Shown here: in pieces, positions 60,067 to 64,000 of the stretch
Numbering within the stretch: position 1 is the stretch's first letter
Layout: the number at the start of each line of letters is the position of its first letter
From: Candidatus Poribacteria bacterium
Lineage (GTDB): Bacteria > Poribacteria > WGA-4E > GCA-2687025
Length of the DNA stretch: 64,000 nt
Reading direction: 5' to 3'
Assembly (NCBI GenBank): GCA_028818695.1
Contig: JAPPNK010000004.1
Location: 124,001-188,000 of the forward strand
Program-made: the position numbers and the translations under genes
Notes under the pieces: model-generated
Database searches by the model: none
The model's input: the letters and a program-made list of their open reading frames with translations, nothing else
Told to the model about the DNA's origin: nothing

Positions 60067-61128
60067 TCAGGGAGCGCCGGCGAGGATCGTTTCAAACGGG
60101 TTTTCTTTGTTCTCAAGCGGAAGCTGGACGATGCGCCTTATACGCGACGACTCATACGCCGCCATGAGGATCTCCAGCGCCGCCCGCGCGTTTTCGCCGT
60201 TCAACGGATGCGTCTCGCCGCTTTCCAGACAGTCCAGCAGATGTACCTGCGGCGAAACGCCGCCCCGCCAGCCGCGCTCTATCGGCACAACCTCTCTCTC
60301 GGCGCCGCGCGCAATCTGCAGCGGCGGCTGACCCTCCAGCGTCCGATCGCCGTATACGTCAATCCGCCCCGCCTCGCCATGAAGCGCGATGTGATGGTAA
60401 TTGCCGACAAGAGCCGAACCGAGAGGGCATTTCTCGGACGCGAACCCGCCGCCCGATGTCAAGCGCGCCTGAACGCCCGTCTCAAAACCGACGCGGTAGA
60501 GCGCCGCATCCTCCACCGCATGCCCCCATGCATGCCGCCCCGTGTGCGTGTCGATCTGTCCAAAAACCCACAGCGCCGCAGGGTCGCCCGCAAAATAACG
60601 CACAAGGTCGACCGTGTGCGTTCCGTCCGCCATGAGGTGCGAACGCGGATGTCCAGACGCCGCGATCTCGCGCAGCTCCCCGATCTCCCCCGCCAGAAGC
60701 CGATCCCGCGCCGCCGCGTACAGCTCCTGATACCGCCTCTGATGCCCGACGATGAGCCGAAGCCCCCTTTCTCGGCAGGCGTCCAGCATCGCGTCCGCCT
60801 CGCGCAGACACATCGCCATCGGCTTTTCACAGACGACGGCGCTGGAGACATGGGACGCCGCCAAGACGGCCATTTCGGCGTGGAGCGTCTCGTTTGTGCA
60901 GACGACAGCGATGTCCAAACCTTCTTGCTGGAGCATCGTCTCAAAGTCGGCGTACTGGGCGGCGGGCGGAATGCTGAACTGGGCGCCGAAGCTGATCAAC
61001 GCCTCCTGAACTATGTCGCAGCAGGCAACGAGACGGACGCGCGGATCCTGGGCGAATTCGCGGGCGTGGTAATACGCAATGCGCATTCCGCCCACGCCCA
61101 CAAATCCGACGCGCAAGGGGGCGGACAT
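60067..61128 (-). CDS. Gfo/Idh/MocA-family oxidoreductase
   Basis: 353 residues from ATG 61128 (GAGGGG upstream). The N-terminal VGFVGVGGMRIAYYHAREF is the NAD(P)-binding motif. CEKPMAMCLREADAMLDAC and GHQRRYQELYAAARD carry the family EKP motif and active-site residues. The substrate is unknown; relatives act on sugars, inositols or glycan parts. It is 10 bp from a second member of the family on the same strand. Confidence 0.88.
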   Translation of the reverse strand: MSAPLRVGFVGVGGMRIAYYHAREFAQDPRVRLVACCDIVQEALISFGAQFSIPPAAQYADFETMLQQEGLDIAVVCTNETLHAEMAVLAASHVSSAVVCEKPMAMCLREADAMLDACRERGLRLIVGHQRRYQELYAAARDRLLAGEIGELREIAASGHPRSHLMADGTHTVDLVRYFAGDPAALWVFGQIDTHTGRHAWGHAVEDAALYRVGFETGVQARLTSGGGFASEKCPLGSALVGNYHHIALHGEAGRIDVYGDRTLEGQPPLQIARGAEREVVPIERGWRGGVSPQVHLLDCLESGETHPLNGENARAALEILMAAYESSRIRRIVQLPLENKENPFETILAGAP

Positions 61129-61143
61129 CTTCAACCCCTCGGT

Positions 61144-62253
61144 TCAGTCTTCTTCAGGCGGCAGCGGATGCGGAATGACCAGCTCGCCGCCCTTTTCGTG
61201 CGACTCGATCGCCGCGAAGGTGTACTCCAGCGCGGCGAGCGCGTCCCGCCCTGATCCGCGCAGCTGGCTTTTCGGCACGCCGTTCGTCACATCTTCCAAA
61301 AAGGCGTGGATGCGGTTCGGAAAGGTGCTTCCGAAATCGGTTGTGCCGTAATGCGTCTCAGCGGGCGCGCCGTTCTGTCCTTCAGGCACGAGCGCCGGGC
61401 GCCCTGGCCCGCGCGGGTCATGCGCTTTCCAGTAGGTCACTTTTTCAACGCAGTTTTCCACAAAGAAGGTGCCTTTCGTACCGCCGACTTCGATGCTCCA
61501 CCATCCGCCGGGACCGTGCGAAGCGTCGCCGCGCTGGCTCAACAGATAGCCGACCCCCTTGTTCGCAAAACGAACATGGATGCTGACGGTGGAGAGCCCC
61601 GGGTCGCCCGCATCCTCGCGGAAGGTCGGACGGTCAAGGTACGCCTGAACATGCGTGATGTCGCCGCAGAAGTAGCGCATGACGCTGAACGGGTGCGTCA
61701 TGAACGCTTTCATATGAAAATACGGGAAGCCGCCCGTGTTGCCGCCTGCGGCGGGCTTGTAAACGCTTTCGCCGCCCTGGAAGCCCATCTTTGCGACGCA
61801 GAAGACCAGTTCGCCGACCTCGCCGTCGTCGATATACTGTCTGGCGCGTTCGCATGGCTGGGTGAAGAAGTGGTTGACGTTGCATGCGAGGTACACGCCT
61901 TTTTCGGTCGCTTTGGCGACCATCTGCCGTCCTTCTTCGATCTCGTTGGAGAGCGGTTTTTCGACAAGGACATGCTTGCCCGCTTCGAGCGCTTCCATGG
62001 TCGGTTCAAAGTGCCATCCGCCGTTTTCGGGTCCGCCTGTGCATACGTCGACGATGTCCAGGTTCGGTTCGCCGTCCAGCATGTCTTGGACGGAGTAGTA
62101 TGCCTTGACGCCGTGTCGTTGGGCGGCGTCGTCGGCGCGTTCTTTGACGATGTCGCATACGGCTTGGAGGTTCGCCAGCTCGTTGTTGGAGTGCGCGTTG
62201 GCGTGGGAGCCTCCGATGCCCCGCATTCCGACAACGCCTACATTCAATGCCAT
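61144..62253 (-). CDS. Gfo/Idh/MocA-family oxidoreductase
   Basis: 369 residues. NAD(P)-binding VGVVGMRGIGGSHANAH, the EKP motif in HVLVEKPLSNEIEEG and the C-terminal beta-sheet domain (YFCGDITHVQAYL) are visible. ATG 62253 follows AAAGGA. Paired with the next gene downstream, it suggests a small carbohydrate oxidation module. The substrate cannot be told. Confidence 0.88.
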   Translation of the reverse strand: MALNVGVVGMRGIGGSHANAHSNNELANLQAVCDIVKERADDAAQRHGVKAYYSVQDMLDGEPNLDIVDVCTGGPENGGWHFEPTMEALEAGKHVLVEKPLSNEIEEGRQMVAKATEKGVYLACNVNHFFTQPCERARQYIDDGEVGELVFCVAKMGFQGGESVYKPAAGGNTGGFPYFHMKAFMTHPFSVMRYFCGDITHVQAYLDRPTFREDAGDPGLSTVSIHVRFANKGVGYLLSQRGDASHGPGGWWSIEVGGTKGTFFVENCVEKVTYWKAHDPRGPGRPALVPEGQNGAPAETHYGTTDFGSTFPNRIHAFLEDVTNGVPKSQLRGSGRDALAALEYTFAAIESHEKGGELVIPHPLPPEED

Positions 62254-62426
62254 TCGAGTCCTTTCGCGTTTTGATTATTGGGCATATCGTATCGATTTGG
62301 GGGCGGCGCGTCAAGTATAGCGCAGCGCGCGGGAGAACATAAACGGAGCAGACGGCGTTTGCCGAGCGGACCGCCTTCAGTTATGATCATAAGGGCGCTG
62401 CGGCTCGCGACGGTTGGGGACGGACG

Positions 62427-63542
62427 ATGTTGAACAGCTTGAAGATTCAAAATTTCAGAGGCTTCCGTTGTTTAAAAATAAACGATCTGGGGGCGGTGAA
62501 CATCGTCGGCGGGAGAAACAACGCCGGGAAAACGAGCCTGCTGGAAGCGATCGCCTTATTGCTAAGCGGCGGAAATGCCGCCAAGGCGCTCAATCCCCTG
62601 ATACTTCGTCTTCCTTTGCATGTTGCCCAAAATTTCCGTCGATATAGTCGCCCTTATCCGAGCGTATCAAGGGATCGACTTTATGATTTTCGCGTATTAG
62701 AGACGTTTTTAGAGCAGCTGTTTCATGGTCAAAACTTGGAAAACGCTATTGAAATTGGAAGCGCCTTTGCGCGCAGCGAAGAAAAGCAAGAAAGCGCGAC
62801 TTTAAAAATCTTCTTAGACAAGAGGCCGGAAACGGTTGCTTTTCTAGATATGGACGACGCCTGGTCGGAAAGTCAATTTTATAACCATATGATCAAATTT
62901 GAGCTAACCAGTTCGGAAAACGACGCGCCTTACGAGAGCTCTTTATGGCTTGAGGAAAATAAGACAAGAGCAAGAGACAGCGCCAAACCGTTGTTTGCTT
63001 CAACGCTTCTTAAAAGCAGAGGCAGCGGAGACGGGTCAGAATATGCGCAGCAGCTGGCGGATCTGAGAAGCCGTAAGAAGGATCAGGTCGTCTTGGACGC
63101 GCTCAAGATCGTCGAACCAAGGCTAAAAAGCGTCTCGGACATCTCGCTTACCGGCAATCCTTTGATTGTCGGGGACATTGGATTTGACAAATTGATTCCT
63201 CTGGCGGCGATGGGCGACGGCATGAATCAGATTGCGCGCGTCATTCTCAAAATGGTTTATGCGCAGGACGGAGTCGCGCTCATTGACGAGGTGGAGAACG
63301 GGTTTCACTACTCAATTCAGGAGAATGTGTGGAAGGCGATTGATGAGATGGCGCGCCAGTCCAACATACAGGTTTTCGCCGCGACGCACAGCCGAGAATG
63401 CGTCCTAGCGGCTCATAAGGCGATCGAACCTGAACGGCTTCGCTATCATCGGTTGGAGCAGATAGATGGCGAAATCCGTTGCCGAACTTATAGCCCGGAC
63501 ATTCTCAAGTCCGCATTTAAGTTCAATTTTGAGGTGCGTTAA
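62427..63542 (+). CDS. OLD/RecF-like AAA ATPase of a probable defence pair
   Basis: 371 residues. The N-terminus MLNSLKIQNFRGFRCLKI and Walker A GGRNNAGKTS (28-37) are typical of OLD and related ABC-class ATPases. Walker B (GVALIDEVENGFH) and an H-loop ATHSREC complete the ATP site. The body is AT-richer than most of the window. The next gene encodes a TOPRIM-like protein 2 bp downstream, so the two are likely one functional unit similar to OLD-type or ATPase-TOPRIM defence systems. Defence is inference. Confidence 0.8.
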   Translation: MLNSLKIQNFRGFRCLKINDLGAVNIVGGRNNAGKTSLLEAIALLLSGGNAAKALNPLILRLPLHVAQNFRRYSRPYPSVSRDRLYDFRVLETFLEQLFHGQNLENAIEIGSAFARSEEKQESATLKIFLDKRPETVAFLDMDDAWSESQFYNHMIKFELTSSENDAPYESSLWLEENKTRARDSAKPLFASTLLKSRGSGDGSEYAQQLADLRSRKKDQVVLDALKIVEPRLKSVSDISLTGNPLIVGDIGFDKLIPLAAMGDGMNQIARVILKMVYAQDGVALIDEVENGFHYSIQENVWKAIDEMARQSNIQVFAATHSRECVLAAHKAIEPERLRYHRLEQIDGEIRCRTYSPDILKSAFKFNFEVR

Positions 63543-63544
63543 GT

Positions 63545-64000
63545 ATGGCAGATGAACCCAATGGAAGCATTGAGGTCGTTGCGCCAACGCAGATTCTTGT
63601 AGAAGGCAAAGACGACCTCAGCTTTTTTGACGAATTTATCAAACATGCTTTGGACGAGGAGATACGCAACAACATTCAGATTCATAGCTATGGCGGCAAC
63701 ACAGAACTGGAAGAGTATCTGCTGTCGCTCGAGATGGCGCAAGGACCGATCGCGATTCAAAGCGTCGGCATTGTTCGAGACGCGGATGAAAACGAAGCAA
63801 GCGCGTTTCAGAGCCTTCGAGACGCCCTGGAATCGACAGATCTTAATTGGCCGATTCCAGACGAAGTGAACGTCCCCGCTCAAGGGACGCCTTCAGTAAC
63901 GACGATCATACTCCCTGGCGGCGGGCGGCCCGGCGCCCTTGAAACGCTGCTATGCGACACCCTGACAGATGAACTGACTTTTTGCGTTGATGAGTATTTT
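63545..64000 (+). CDS. TOPRIM-like (DUF3226-type) protein, cut by the window end
   Basis: ATG 63545 is 2 bp after the ATPase stop and the frame stays open to the last base. The visible 152 residues contain ILVEGKDDLSFFDEFI, SVGIVRDADENEAS and TIILPGGGRPGALETLL, the EGKxD, DxD and GxxE pattern of TOPRIM-fold DUF3226 proteins found beside ATPases. With the ATPase it would form a nuclease-effector pair (inference). The C-terminal end lies outside the window. Confidence 0.65.
   Translation, partial: MADEPNGSIEVVAPTQILVEGKDDLSFFDEFIKHALDEEIRNNIQIHSYGGNTELEEYLLSLEMAQGPIAIQSVGIVRDADENEASAFQSLRDALESTDLNWPIPDEVNVPAQGTPSVTTIILPGGGRPGALETLLCDTLTDELTFCVDEYF

Overview
This window is GC-rich chromosomal DNA from a Gram-negative bacterium. 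Envelope genes support the Gram-negative call: a lipid A type acyltransferase, a PorV-like outer-membrane barrel and several lipobox lipoproteins. The mix of sulfatase-fold enzymes, a phytanoyl-CoA dioxygenase fused to HEAT repeats, a LamG protein, paired Gfo/Idh/MocA oxidoreductases, TPR/HEAT proteins, a bacterial geranylgeranylglyceryl-phosphate synthase and many short-spaced hypothetical exported proteins resembles uncultivated marine or sponge-associated lineages such as Candidatus Poribacteria. That placement is inference from gene content only. One tRNA (Pro, UGG) is present. I saw no rRNA, CRISPR array, transposase or prophage genes.

Layout. 0-4.4 kb, + strand: a HEPN/uracil-DNA-glycosylase-like fusion, priA, a Cof-type HAD phosphatase. 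4.4-7.6 kb, - strand: an ECF sigma factor fused in frame to a membrane-anchored domain, followed by two related membrane-anchored paralogs, one of them frameshifted. 7.8-10.7 kb, +: GGGP synthase, phosphoglycerate mutase, threonine synthase with a hairpin-rich leader. 10.8-14.9 kb, +: a translationally coupled sulfotransferase, pectate-lyase-like beta-helix and O-antigen-ligase-like set. 16.6-21.4 kb, +: rpsU (TTG start, good sigma70 promoter), aldo/keto reductase, two unknown proteins and a DCC protein. 21.4-23.1 kb, -: two paralogous exported proteins. 23.4-26.2 kb, +: a tandem Sm/Hfq-like protein, a sulfatase-fold enzyme with Thr in the nucleophile position, a Nudix hydrolase. 26.2-36.1 kb, -: polA, PHP phosphoesterase, S4 protein, two TPR proteins, a toroid lipoprotein, PhyH-HEAT, LamG. 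36.3-36.8 kb: tRNA-Pro and an acidic lipoprotein. 38.2-40.9 kb, +: acyltransferase, ELM1-like protein, PorV-like barrel. 40.9-48.6 kb: RibD-like reductase, DAO oxidoreductase plus queG, alcohol dehydrogenase, asd, apt. 48.8-52.8 kb: canonical sulfatase, GT4 glycosyltransferase, a double-length ThyX. 52.9-58 kb: an accessory island with a single-chain restriction-modification enzyme between composite direct repeats, a possible orphan RelE-like toxin and a TPR protein, partly AT-richer. 58.1-62.3 kb: moaD, moaE, cupin, an exported repeat protein and two Gfo/Idh/MocA enzymes. 62.4 kb to the end: an OLD-like ATPase plus a TOPRIM-like (DUF3226-type) gene cut by the window edge, a likely defence pair.

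The signals I find most interesting are the tandem Hfq-like protein, a shared C-terminal tag (SVDPxGKxAxxWxxLK) on three exported proteins, the sigma-membrane fusion with a strong internal ribosome-binding site, the Thr-nucleophile sulfatase homologue, the asymmetric tandem ThyX, the HEPN-UDG fusion, the repeat-flanked RM gene, and a family of interspersed intergenic repeats.
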